Positions 7,601 to 14,295 of a stretch of DNA of 20,318 nucleotides are shown here, piece by piece. Position 1 is the first letter of the stretch; each line of letters begins with the position of its first letter. A program made the position numbers and the translations under genes. The notes beneath the pieces are model-generated. The model saw nothing but the letters and a program-made list of their open reading frames with translations, was not told the origin of the DNA and did no database searches. Source of the DNA: Ruminococcaceae bacterium UBA1438 (GTDB taxonomy: Bacteria; Bacillota; Clostridia; Oscillospirales; Acutalibacteraceae); the NCBI GenBank assembly GCA_002329285.1, contig DCTO01000020.1, positions 3,358 through 23,675 of the forward strand, in the 5' to 3' direction.

Positions 7601-7923
7601 ATTTCTATATGTATGAGCTTGATGTGAGAAACAAGAAAAGCTTAACCCTTCCGGAGGACAACAGCATTGTTATTCTTGCAATGACGGCAGTTAAGAAATT
7701 TGCAAACACGGCGCTTGCAACAAGACTGATTGACGAAACGCCCGAGGGCGAATACCGCTTTAACGATATTCCCCCGATTGACAAAATCCTTGACCGCACT
7801 GGAGCAATCACAATGCGAATGGGTAAAATACAGGATCAGAAAAAGATGGGCAAAGGAAAAGGCTTTAAGAGAGATAATATTGTTACAAATATTATCCGTT
7901 CATACACAAAATCGCAATGGTAA
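4660..7923 (+). CDS. Alpha-mannosidase, glycoside hydrolase family 38
   Basis: A 1087-residue cytoplasmic-type (no signal peptide) retaining alpha-mannosidase that should remove alpha-linked mannose from host or yeast glycans imported into the cell. Zinc-site residues typical of GH38 are visible: H13 and D15 in AHLDTVW, the nucleophile D126 in LPDCFGF and H341 in HHFHDDITGT. The TGDEGGAPT segment near 219-227 fits the family's conserved acid-containing loop. The N-terminal catalytic barrel (about 1-260) is followed by the helical middle domain (about 270-380) and long beta-sandwich C-terminal regions (about 400-1087), giving the usual overall length. The family's first His in HxHxD is replaced by Ala (A-T-A-H-L-D), which is a common variation. 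The ATG at 4660 has only a weak AGG at 4648-4650, so translation may depend partly on the upstream small gene. Exact linkage specificity is not predictable. Confidence 0.92.
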   Translation: MEKKKAYVVATAHLDTVWRWNLAKTIKEHIQNTLEQNVKLIEKYPHYRFNFEGAFRYKLIEEYYPKYFEHIKELAAEGRWCPVGSEFENGDVNIPSPEALFRNILIGNRYFAKNFGKPCNDIFLPDCFGFGYALPSVMKHSGLTGFSTQKLSWGSAYGIPFDLGYFQGPDGAKVLASIDARSYCFKFDGDVRGNVSIIDKVSKNAFEIGLPQTMHYYGTGDEGGAPTEESIAAVEESVLKNGESDFEIVSASSVEYFEDMSNLPQEELDKLPVWNNELVMTEHGVGSYTSRTATKRQNAKCESLADYTEKACSAADALGVYKYPKKNINRAWERIIQHHFHDDITGTSNMDVYNDAHNDYIVTQKQLQTEYLGAVGAIANELDTEWISECAVIVNNPSAIKRYDVVNAKVKLNHNSTFIKVVDKDGNETPSQIINKMGKEFEIAFMAEVGPLGFRAYDIQAANKACEIKTDVKAFEHALENEKYQILFNKNGDIASIVDKENKRQLLESPIKIAKFSNTGALNYPSWELRRADVEAEPEVFANQPEFEITENGPARASVKITRVINHSKIEQTVSLASGSQFIRIDNKLDWRSRRSLLKAVFPFSCYNETATYDLGLGVIKRGNNSEQLFEVPAQKWADITAGSNEYGVSIFSDCKYGWDKPASNTLRLTLMHTPAGAFTKETRQDMQDLGRNEFAFGIFAHEGGFENGTQTQSELFQKPLIAFQTGSRRKGKLSDRFSFADISDDGVIIRAIKAAEDDEAIIIRVNEGIGRAHKNVKINLCEKIEAAYEALANEENICEAKFSGNSVSFDIEPYCVKTFKLYLKRPERAAKESFKKMELECNSKGFTSREDMRNVIIQGGGCSLPAELYPESLTYGGITFRLTDPNANADIMVARGQTLEIPKAATKLYMLAASTLDDKEATFLADNKEIELTIHSFKEPIGVFDMAGLNQTALIKNANPALEFTHTNHPKGVIPNGKAYFYMYELDVRNKKSLTLPEDNSIVILAMTAVKKFANTALATRLIDETPEGEYRFNDIPPIDKILDRTGAITMRMGKIQDQKKMGKGKGFKRDNIVTNIIRSYTKSQW

Positions 7924-7938
7924 TTCAATTAATCCAAA

Positions 7939-7979
7939 AAATCCCGTATGCAAAAACTGCATACGGGATTTATTTTTTT
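7939..7979 (+). terminator. Rho-independent terminator of the alpha-mannosidase operon
   Basis: A perfect 14-bp stem (arms 7939-7952 and 7958-7971, loop AAAAC) is followed by TA and seven T residues. It begins 15 bases after the stop codon. It is among the strongest terminators in the window. Confidence 0.93.
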
Positions 7980-8000
7980 GTAAAGCAATATTGCTTTACA
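7979..8000. repeat. Perfect 22-bp palindrome (TGTAAAGCAA arm)
   Basis: The arm TGTAAAGCAA (7979-7988), a central TA and the arm TTGCTTTACA (7991-8000) make an uninterrupted palindrome. It has no loop and directly abuts the T run of the preceding terminator. The shape suggests a dimeric regulator site rather than an RNA hairpin. Its half-site TGTAAAG recurs at 8104, 8243 and 9544. Confidence 0.6.
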
Positions 8001-8008
8001 GATAACGA

Positions 8009-8050
8009 TTGTTAAAGAAAATGTTTAAAACAATGTTAAAAATGTTAAAA
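8009..8050. repeat. Four imperfect (A)TGTTAAA direct repeats
   Basis: Related words TTGTTAAAG (8009), AATGTTTAAAA (8020), AATGTTAAA (8032) and AATGTTAAAA (8041) follow each other at 9 to 12 base steps. In such AT-rich sequence this may be low-complexity drift. Confidence 0.3.
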
Positions 8051-8103
8051 AACAAAATTTTCCACATAGTTTTAAACAAAAAAGAGCATTGGCAGACACT
8101 AAT

Positions 8104-8124
8104 TGTAAAGCAAATTTCTTTACA
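8104..8124. repeat. TGTAAAG/CTTTACA inverted repeat
   Basis: TGTAAAG at 8104-8110 and CTTTACA at 8118-8124 are perfect 7-bp arms around a 7-base centre (CAAATTT). It has the same half-sites as the palindrome at 7979-8000. Confidence 0.5.
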
Positions 8125-8197
8125 TAAACATTTTTTTAACGGAATTTTCAACAAAATGCATATTAGCATTCATACTGACAAAACAATATCAATCATT

Positions 8198-8235
8198 ATA
8201 AAAATGCAAAATTCCAAGGCATAACCTTGGGATTT
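8198..8235 (-). terminator. Probable terminator of ftsZ
   Basis: On the minus strand CCAAGG (from 8230) and CCTTGG (to 8214) form a 6-bp stem with a TTATG loop. It extends by four A-T pairs past one mismatch (total 8235 to 8209) and is followed by a T-rich stretch (TGCATTTTTAT). It lies 17 bases after the ftsZ stop. The T run is interrupted, so strength is moderate. Confidence 0.65.
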
Positions 8236-8252
8236 AATGCTATGTAAAGAAA

Positions 8253-9347
8253 TTATTTTCTGAAGAAGCTTACGATTTCATCGAAATCATTATCATCATT
8301 TGAATTGAAGCTGCTTGGAGCCGGTACCTCTGCAGGAGGAGCAACTTCAATATTAGCCGTTGTTGATTTTATCTGACCGTTCGGACCCTTTTCACCGAAG
8401 CGTGTTGCGATAACGGTGATAACCATCTCATCCTCAAGGCTTTCATCAAAGTTAGCGCCCCAGATGATTTCGCAATCAGGATGAACAGCGTTTGTTACGA
8501 TTGTTGAAGCAGCATCAATTTCCTCAAGACCGATATCGGTTGAAGCTGTGATATTAAGAAGAACACCGCGAGCGCCGTCAATTGAAGTGTTGAGAAGCGG
8601 GCTGGAAATTGCCTGCTGAGCAGCAAGCTCTGCCTTATCCTTGCCCTTAGCTCTGCCAACGCCCATGTGAGCGTAGCCTGCATCCTTCATAATCTCTGTT
8701 ACATCGGCAAAGTCAGAGTTAACAAGGCCTGTTGCATTAACGAGATCTGAGATGGACTGAACACCCTGGCGAAGAACATCATTTGCGATTTCAAATGCAT
8801 TGCTGAAGGTGATCTTCTCATCTGTTACAAACTTAAGATTTTCATTAGGAATAACCATAATGGAATCAACATACTGAGCAAGCTCATCAATACCCTGCTG
8901 AGCCTGAGCCATGCGGCGCTTACCCTCAAAAGCAAAAGGAGTGGTTACAACACCAACAGTTAAAATGCCCATATCTTTAGCAACCTGAGCAACAACCGGA
9001 GCAGCGCCTGTGCCTGTGCCACCGCCCATTCCGGCAGTAATGAACACCATTTCAGCGCCTGAAAGAACATCGGTGATTGCCTCTCTGCTCTCATCAGCAG
9101 CCTTTTTACCAACCTCAGGTCTTGCGCCGGCACCGCGTCCCTTTGTTGTTTTTTCACCAATAAGGATTTTCTGTGATGCCTGTGATTTTGAAAGAGCGGG
9201 CTTATCGCTGTTAATTGCGATAAACTCAACATCCTGAATATTTGAACGCACCATGCCGTTAACAGCGTTTCCGCCGCCACCGCCGACGCCTACAACTTTG
9301 ATTGAAACAACCTTGCTGTCTTCGTTGTCAATTTCGTATCTTCCCAT
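8253..9347 (-). CDS. ftsZ: Cell division protein FtsZ
   Basis: A 364-residue tubulin-like GTPase that polymerises into the Z ring at midcell and recruits the division machinery. Visible features: the glycine-rich loop GVGGGGGNA (20-28), the tubulin signature GGGTGTG (108-114), the NEN/KFV segment near 168-174 and the T7 loop GLVNSDFAD (207-215), whose aspartates complete the GTPase site of the next subunit. The C-terminal linker is short (about 320-350) and the tail ends in DFDEIVSFFRK. That resembles the usual FtsA/SepF-binding peptide but has Val where Pro and Phe where Leu are common. The ATG at 9347 follows an AAGGAG-type Shine-Dalgarno by about 9 bases. It is the last gene of the cluster, set apart from ftsQ by 229 bases with its own candidate promoters, which would allow higher expression. 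Confidence 0.98.
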   Translation of the reverse strand: MGRYEIDNEDSKVVSIKVVGVGGGGGNAVNGMVRSNIQDVEFIAINSDKPALSKSQASQKILIGEKTTKGRGAGARPEVGKKAADESREAITDVLSGAEMVFITAGMGGGTGTGAAPVVAQVAKDMGILTVGVVTTPFAFEGKRRMAQAQQGIDELAQYVDSIMVIPNENLKFVTDEKITFSNAFEIANDVLRQGVQSISDLVNATGLVNSDFADVTEIMKDAGYAHMGVGRAKGKDKAELAAQQAISSPLLNTSIDGARGVLLNITASTDIGLEEIDAASTIVTNAVHPDCEIIWGANFDESLEDEMVITVIATRFGEKGPNGQIKSTTANIEVAPPAEVPAPSSFNSNDDNDFDEIVSFFRK

Positions 9348-9403
9348 AGCTTTATTTCTCCTTAAATATATTATTTCAGACTTTTTGCCGTCTTTGCTTT
9401 ATC

Positions 9404-9432
9404 ATTGTAACAATATTGTAACTATTTTGCAA
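9404..9432 (-). promoter_or_regulatory. Candidate sigma-A promoter for ftsZ (proximal)
   Basis: On the minus strand TTGCAA (9432-9427), a 17-base spacer and TACAAT (9409-9404). The -10 matches five of six bases. The predicted start is about 50 bases upstream of the ftsZ ATG. Confidence 0.6.
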
Positions 9433-9501
9433 TATTTTTTTTGAATTTTGTAAAAATATTTTTTCAAAGATTTCTGATATAATCTTATTTTCTTTGTGCA
9501 A

Positions 9502-9530
9502 ATTTTACAAAACAGTAAAAATGACGACAA
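9502..9530 (-). promoter_or_regulatory. Candidate second promoter for ftsZ (distal)
   Basis: On the minus strand TTGTCG (9530-9525), 17 bases and TAAAAT (9507-9502): four of six and five of six consensus matches. It is weaker than the proximal site and could be chance in this AT-rich gap. Confidence 0.35.
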
Positions 9531-9544
9531 AAATAAACGCATTT

Positions 9545-9563
9545 GTAAAGTTATTTACTTTAC
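9545..9563. repeat. GTAAAGT/ACTTTAC inverted repeat between ftsQ and ftsZ
   Basis: Perfect 7-bp arms (9545-9551 and 9557-9563) around TATTT, just 13 bases after the ftsQ stop. The half-site matches the palindromes downstream of ftsZ. As an RNA it would be a short hairpin without an immediate T run, so it is a poor terminator. Confidence 0.5.
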
Positions 9564-9576
9564 GAAATGTAACCTT

Positions 9577-10500
9577 TTAATCAGCTGTAAAGTAAACTTG
9601 CTTGTCACTTTGCAGATTAAGCGTTCCGCTTGATTCCGGATTGCTTTCATCAAGCTGCTCACAGGCGGCAAGCCCTCTTAACACCCTGCTCTCTGCCTGA
9701 TCATCAATAACACCTAACTCAAAGGTTATTCTGCCTTCATAAACAATATAATTATGATTAATATCCGTGCTGCTGATTGAGGTTGCCTCTGTCATATCAA
9801 GTGAATTGATAATTGTTGAAAGCTTGTTAAGGCAATCGGCTGTTGTTTCATCCTCAAATTCAATCTTATATCCCGCTTGCGCTGATGATACCGAAGCATC
9901 CATAATACACGTTGTTGCTGCGGGAAGATGCTGCGCATTGGTTTCAAGCACTTTGAAATTGTCATCAAGAAGAATATAACCCTCTTCAGTTTCAATGCTG
10001 TATTTAACAACTGCATCAGTTAAAACAAGCTTAACCGTTGACGGAAGAACTCTTTTCACGCTGACATTATAAATATAAGGAAGGTTTTCCGTTATACTTT
10101 CATTCACCTTGTTTTCATCAATAAGAAAAAGATTATCGCCGACATCGATATTGCTGTATGCAATAACATCTGACTCTGAATAAACTCCGCTGCCTGAAAC
10201 GCTGATGTTTTCTATTTTAAAGAAAACAGTTAACGAAAGCGTTACGCCTACAGCAATCAGAAGCGCAATCAAAGCAATTGAAAGCATAATATGCCTGACT
10301 CTGTTTTTGAGCCTGCGCTTTTTATTCTGCCTGCTTCTTTTCTCTGTTTTGGAAAGCTCTTCCGGTTTGTTGCTACGCCTTTCGGGTTTTTGGGAAAGCT
10401 GTGCCTTCTGGCGCTCATTGCGCCTTGGAGGCTCTAAATTAATATCCGCCGCATTCTCCGGAAGAATATATTCCTTTTTCTTAACATTCCTTTTTTTCAT
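9577..10500 (-). CDS. ftsQ: Cell division protein FtsQ/DivIB
   Basis: A 307-residue bitopic membrane protein of the divisome core (the FtsQ-FtsL-FtsB complex, which controls septal peptidoglycan synthesis). It has a long, very basic cytoplasmic N-terminus (about 1-70, rich in Arg/Lys), one membrane helix (about 71-95), a POTRA domain (about 96-165, starting FKIENISVSG) and an extracytoplasmic beta domain to the C-terminus. This is the standard FtsQ/DivIB layout. The start overlaps the end of murA by 20 bases and has an AGAGGA Shine-Dalgarno about 7 bases upstream, so it is translationally linked to murA. In most Firmicutes ftsA or other genes lie between divIB and ftsZ; here ftsZ is next. Confidence 0.9.
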   Translation of the reverse strand: MKKRNVKKKEYILPENAADINLEPPRRNERQKAQLSQKPERRSNKPEELSKTEKRSRQNKKRRLKNRVRHIMLSIALIALLIAVGVTLSLTVFFKIENISVSGSGVYSESDVIAYSNIDVGDNLFLIDENKVNESITENLPYIYNVSVKRVLPSTVKLVLTDAVVKYSIETEEGYILLDDNFKVLETNAQHLPAATTCIMDASVSSAQAGYKIEFEDETTADCLNKLSTIINSLDMTEATSISSTDINHNYIVYEGRITFELGVIDDQAESRVLRGLAACEQLDESNPESSGTLNLQSDKQVYFTAD

Positions 10501-11752
10501 ATTTTATCCTCTTAATATCGGCACCTATTTCTGAAAGACTGTTTTCGATTGCCTGATAACCGCGGTCAATATGCCCTATATCTGAAACCGTGCTTTCCCC
10601 TTCAGCCGAAAGCGCCGCAATAACCATTGCCGCGCCGCCTCTTAAATCCGTGCATTTAACATTTGCACCGCAAAGGCTTTTAACGCCATATATAATTGCC
10701 GTTCTGCCGCTGACGTTAATATCAGCGCCAAAACGATTAAGCTCTGCCGCATAATTAAAGCGGTTTTCAAAGACGCCCTCAGAAATAACCGAAGTGCCCC
10801 TTGCCTTTATCAGAACTGCCGCGGCAACTGCCTGGCAATCCGTGGGAAACCCGGGATAAGGCATTGTTTTTATACTTTTAATATGCTTTATCTTTTTCGG
10901 CGAAACAAGCTTCATTTCATTAGAAGAAAGAAAAAGCCTGCAGCCCATTCTCATATAAACGGGAATAACGGGAGAAAGATGCGAAGGAATAATATCCTTA
11001 ATCACAAGCTCCTTTGCATTAAGCGCCGCAACGCTCATATAGGTTGATGCGATAATGCGATCCGGAATAATACTATGCTCCGCCGGGCGTAGAAAATCAA
11101 CACCCTCAATTTCAACAACGCCTTCCCCTGCTCCGCTAATTCTTGCCCCGCAGAAATTCAAAAAATCGGCAAGATCGCAGATTTCAGGCTCTCTTGCAGC
11201 ATTTATTATTGTTGTTTTGCCCTTTGCAAGAGCTGAAGCAATGATTATGTTTTCCGTTGCACCTACGCTTGGAAAGGCAAGCACAATCTTTGCGCCGCGA
11301 AGCTCCCTTGCAATGCAGGAGATGCAGCTGCCACGCTCCTCAATCATTGCGCCGAGCAAGCTTAATGATTCCAGATGCAGATCAATCGGACGGACACCGA
11401 TATCACACCCGCCGGGGAGGCACATCGATGCCTGGCGGCACCTTGCAAGAAGCGAACCGAGAAAGATGATTGACGAGCGCATTTCTCGCATCAGATTATC
11501 CGGAATATCATTATTAGTTATATCTGCAGCATTAATAATCAGGCTGCTGCCCTCCCTTTTTACGGAAGCGCCGAGATATTCAAGAATATCGATTGAAGCG
11601 CTGACATCGCTTAAATCCGGAACATTATGTAAAACCGTTTCTCCGCGGATTAAAAGCGAAGCTGCCATAATCGGCAAAACCGCATTTTTGGAGCCATGAA
11701 CGCTTATCGCTCCGCCAAGCTGCTTGCCGCCGTTAATAACCAGTTTTTCCAA
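10481..11752 (-). CDS. murA: UDP-N-acetylglucosamine 1-carboxyvinyltransferase MurA
   Basis: Catalyses the first committed step of peptidoglycan synthesis, transfer of enolpyruvate from PEP to UDP-GlcNAc, in the cytoplasm. The catalytic cysteine is C116 in LPGGCDIGVRPIDLH, so the enzyme should be of the fosfomycin-sensitive type. The substrate-binding lysine K22 lies in GSKNAVLP. I chose the TTG at 11752 as start (423 residues). It gives the family's usual opening MEKLVINGG, numbers K22 and C116 as expected against E. coli K22/C115, and follows AGGTGGG (11763-11757) by four bases. An in-frame GTG at 11761 would add three residues but lies inside that Shine-Dalgarno. The end overlaps ftsQ by 20 bases. 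Its presence inside a dcw cluster is common in Clostridia. Confidence 0.95.
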   Translation of the reverse strand: MEKLVINGGKQLGGAISVHGSKNAVLPIMAASLLIRGETVLHNVPDLSDVSASIDILEYLGASVKREGSSLIINAADITNNDIPDNLMREMRSSIIFLGSLLARCRQASMCLPGGCDIGVRPIDLHLESLSLLGAMIEERGSCISCIARELRGAKIVLAFPSVGATENIIIASALAKGKTTIINAAREPEICDLADFLNFCGARISGAGEGVVEIEGVDFLRPAEHSIIPDRIIASTYMSVAALNAKELVIKDIIPSHLSPVIPVYMRMGCRLFLSSNEMKLVSPKKIKHIKSIKTMPYPGFPTDCQAVAAAVLIKARGTSVISEGVFENRFNYAAELNRFGADINVSGRTAIIYGVKSLCGANVKCTDLRGGAAMVIAALSAEGESTVSDIGHIDRGYQAIENSLSEIGADIKRIKYEKKEC

Positions 11753-11760
11753 ATTACCCA

Positions 11761-11794
11761 CCTGCCGTGCATAGTCTTTTCCATACTATGCAGG
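11761..11794 (-). promoter_or_regulatory. Hairpin upstream of murA overlapping its Shine-Dalgarno
   Basis: Arms 11785-11792 and 11768-11775 (TGCATAGT/ACTATGCA, perfect 8 bp, 9-base loop) lie in the 63-base gap between murG and murA. A competing pairing of CCTGC (11794-11790) with GCAGG (11765-11761) would cover part of the murA Shine-Dalgarno. There is no T run, so it is not a terminator. It may tune translation of murA or protect the mRNA end. Confidence 0.4.
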
Positions 11795-11815
11795 TAAGGG
11801 CATTTTGCTAAAAGC

Positions 11816-12940
11816 TTATTTTTTATCAGCAAGCGAAAGGATAATTTCGGCAATTTTTTCCCTTGAATCAAGTATTGCCATATCCTTTGCATTCTTTTCA
11901 ATTTCAAGAAGCCCTGCCTTATCGGAAAGCAAAGAATTAATCATTTCGTTAAGGCTTTCAGAGGTTAAATCCTTTTCCTCAATAATGCGAGCCGCATTGC
12001 GGTTAACAAGCGCCATTGCGTTATGGAACTGATGATTTTCCGCAACATAAGGGCTTGGAATCAGAATGGAAGCCTTGCCGAGCGCCTCAATTTCCGAAAG
12101 CGAGGAAGCCCCTGCCCTGCCGATAACAAGATCAGCCGCCGCCATGCAAACATCCATATTATCAATATATTTGCGAACCTCAACAAGGCCTTTTTTGCCG
12201 TTTACAAAGCCGGCCTCCTCAAATTTTTTGAGAAAATCCCCGCCGTTTGTACCTACGGAATGGATGTGATGATAGTTACCAAGCTCTGCATTTTTAACAA
12301 GAATGTCAAGCATTGCCTTATTAAGAGGCTCTGCGCCGAGCGAGCCACCGAAAGAAAGCACGAGAGGCTTGCTGTCATTAATCCCCAGCTCTGCACGGGA
12401 AAGCTCTTTATCAGCGCTCATAATTTCTCCCCTGACGGGAAGGCCGGTAACAACCGGCGGATTTTTGCAATCTAGATGTTTCTTTGCATCCTCCACCGTT
12501 AGCATAACGGCATCAACCATTTTGGCAAGGGTTTTGTTTGTTATACCCGGATAAGCGTTCTGCTCATGAATGCAGCACGGAATGCCGAGCGAAGCCGCCT
12601 CCTGAAGCACCGGGCCTGAAACGTAACCCCCGAAGCCGACGCAGACATCCGGCTGAAACTCTTTTATTATCTTCTTACTCTCGCCCTTTGATTTAACAAG
12701 GCGGGAAACCGTTTTCAGATTATGGGAAATTGCAGAGGGAGAGAAGGAACGGCGAAAACCGCTGATTTCAATTGTTTTGAAATCGAAGCCGGCATTCGGA
12801 ACAAGGCGCGCTTCCATATGATCTGCAGTGCCGATAAACAAAATTTCTGCAGCAGAATTGGTTTCTTTTATGTAAGAGGCAACCGCAAGCGCGGGATTAA
12901 TATGCCCTGCGGTGCCGCCAGTTGCAAACATAATTTTCAT
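11816..12940 (-). CDS. murG: UDP-GlcNAc:lipid I GlcNAc transferase MurG
   Basis: A 374-residue GT-B glycosyltransferase that adds GlcNAc to lipid I at the inner face of the membrane, making lipid II. It shows the N-terminal glycine motif TGGTAGHINPA (7-17), the SFGGSLGA motif and the C-terminal nucleotide-sugar site GRAGASSLSE with the later PYVAENHQFHNA segment. The length is normal for the family. The ATG at 12940 overlaps the ftsW stop (ATGA), but the GAGGA Shine-Dalgarno ends only one base before it. An in-frame ATG at 12931 lies 9 to 10 bases from that Shine-Dalgarno and could be the main start, trimming three residues. The family N-terminus fits either. Confidence 0.96.
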   Translation of the reverse strand: MKIMFATGGTAGHINPALAVASYIKETNSAAEILFIGTADHMEARLVPNAGFDFKTIEISGFRRSFSPSAISHNLKTVSRLVKSKGESKKIIKEFQPDVCVGFGGYVSGPVLQEAASLGIPCCIHEQNAYPGITNKTLAKMVDAVMLTVEDAKKHLDCKNPPVVTGLPVRGEIMSADKELSRAELGINDSKPLVLSFGGSLGAEPLNKAMLDILVKNAELGNYHHIHSVGTNGGDFLKKFEEAGFVNGKKGLVEVRKYIDNMDVCMAAADLVIGRAGASSLSEIEALGKASILIPSPYVAENHQFHNAMALVNRNAARIIEEKDLTSESLNEMINSLLSDKAGLLEIEKNAKDMAILDSREKIAEIILSLADKK

Positions 12941-14256
12941 TCCTCAATAACCTTTCTTTGATTAGCCTTTCGTGATATTCCGAGAACAACGCCCATTTCA
13001 AACAAAAGCATAACCAGCGCGGTGCCGCCATAGCTGAAAAACGGAAGAGCGATTCCCGTGTTTGGAATAGAATCGGTGACAACAAAAATGTTGAAAACCA
13101 CCTGAACGCCAACCTGAACCATAATTCCGATAACAGTGAGCGAAGCAAATCTGTCCGGAGAGCGTAGGGCAATCATTAAGCCCCTGATTACAAGAGCGGC
13201 AAATAGCAGAATTATTACAGTTGCGCCGATGAAGCCAAGCTCCTCACATACGATTGAGAAAATGAAATCGTTTTGCGGCTGGGAAACATAGAGATATTTC
13301 TGCTTTGAGTTGCCAAGGCCAAGGCCGAAAAAGCCGCCGGAACCGATTGCATAAAGCGAATTATTGGTTTGCCAGCGTGCGCCGAGCGGCTCAAAATCCT
13401 TGTTATTGAAAGCTTCAAGCTTTGTTTGAATATATTTCGGAAATATTTCCGGAAACATAAACATAACCAAAACAATCGCAACAAGAAAGCCGAAGCCGAT
13501 GAAAAAGATTCTTTTATTTCCCTTTCCTGTTACGCTTGCATAAATCAGAGAAAGTCCGATTAAACCAACGATGATTGTGCCGGAAAGATGGTTTTCTGCA
13601 GCAATAAGAAGGCAGTGAACGCCGATTATCCCCGCCGGGAACAACAAGCCGTAGGTGAAGCTTTTGAGTTTTTTATAATAAAGGGTGAAATAAGTTGCAA
13701 GTGTTGTTATTAAAGTAAACTTTGCAATATCCGACGGCTGAAATGTCAGCGGAGTGCCGGGTATTTTCATATATCTTCTGAATGCTTCGCCCTCATCGGT
13801 GGAAACGCTGGTGTGATAAAACAAAACAACAACCAGCAAAAGAAGCGTTACACCCAAAAGATAAGGCGCTGCTGCCTTAAAAATCTTAAAATTCAGTTTT
13901 GAAACAAAAAGCATTACCGCAACGCCGAAAACTGCAAAAATCAACTGCCGTAAAAAATAATGATAAGAATTGCCCCTCATAAAATATGAATAAGGATAAG
14001 AAGCTGAAAAAAGCATAACAAGCCCGATTGCAAGAATAACAACCGTGAGGGCAAAAAACGGAATATCAATCCCGCCTGTTACAAATAAATCCGCCTTAAC
14101 CTTTGCAAAACCGAATTTTTTGTTTGCCTTAACAACAGTTTCGCCTTTATCTCGCGCAAACTCCCTGCGGGCTTTTTTGCTTTTGCTCGTTTTTTCCTGC
14201 TGAGCAGGCTCATCATTATGAGGATAACGGACCGGTGGTGTTAATTTTTCAGGCAT
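12937..14256 (-). CDS. ftsW: Lipid II polymerase FtsW (SEDS family)
   Basis: A 439-residue polytopic SEDS glycosyltransferase that polymerises lipid II into glycan strands and works with the cluster's class B PBP. A basic cytoplasmic N-terminus (about 1-60, Lys/Arg-rich) precedes about ten membrane segments. Family landmarks are visible: the FSASYPYS and YHYFLRQ segments after the first helix, the long loop with RWQTNNSLYAIGSGGFFGLGLGNS and the downstream PQNDFIFSIVCEELGF, and the C-terminal NTGIALPFFSYGGTALV. RodA and SpoVE are paralogues; the dcw context favours FtsW. It starts 39 bases after mraY behind an AAGGAT-like Shine-Dalgarno and ends with a 4-base overlap into murG. No murD lies between mraY and ftsW, where many Firmicutes have it. 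Confidence 0.93.
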   Translation of the reverse strand: MPEKLTPPVRYPHNDEPAQQEKTSKSKKARREFARDKGETVVKANKKFGFAKVKADLFVTGGIDIPFFALTVVILAIGLVMLFSASYPYSYFMRGNSYHYFLRQLIFAVFGVAVMLFVSKLNFKIFKAAAPYLLGVTLLLLVVVLFYHTSVSTDEGEAFRRYMKIPGTPLTFQPSDIAKFTLITTLATYFTLYYKKLKSFTYGLLFPAGIIGVHCLLIAAENHLSGTIIVGLIGLSLIYASVTGKGNKRIFFIGFGFLVAIVLVMFMFPEIFPKYIQTKLEAFNNKDFEPLGARWQTNNSLYAIGSGGFFGLGLGNSKQKYLYVSQPQNDFIFSIVCEELGFIGATVIILLFAALVIRGLMIALRSPDRFASLTVIGIMVQVGVQVVFNIFVVTDSIPNTGIALPFFSYGGTALVMLLFEMGVVLGISRKANQRKVIEE

Positions 14257-14295
14257 ATTATCACAATCCTTTTGCCAAGTGTGTATTAATCAAAT

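Larger units (their letters stand above)
7924..8252. other. AT-rich convergent intergenic region
   Basis: This 329-base gap lies between the alpha-mannosidase and ftsZ, which are transcribed toward each other. It holds the mannosidase terminator, a 22-bp palindrome, four loose repeats of an (A)TGTTAAA word, a DnaA-box-like TTTTCCACA (8058-8066), a second TGTAAAG/CTTTACA inverted repeat and the ftsZ terminator. I see no convincing gene or tRNA in it. Confidence 0.7.

Noticed and set aside
7979..8124. GlnR/TnrA operator (TGTNA-N7-TNACA)
   Set aside because: The TGTAA/TTACA elements are 11 or 12 bases apart, not 7.
8009..8224. 71-codon plus-strand reading frame in the convergent intergenic region
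   Set aside because: It has a TTG start without a Shine-Dalgarno, composition dictated by AT-rich repeats, and runs into the ftsZ terminator.
9545..9563. Terminator for ftsQ
   Set aside because: The 7-bp AT-rich stem lacks an immediate T run on the minus strand. It is better described as an inverted repeat, so readthrough into ftsZ remains possible.
11055..11699. 214-codon reading frame antisense to murA
   Set aside because: It is a shadow produced by codon bias of murA. It has no promoter or Shine-Dalgarno, and its composition is not protein-like.
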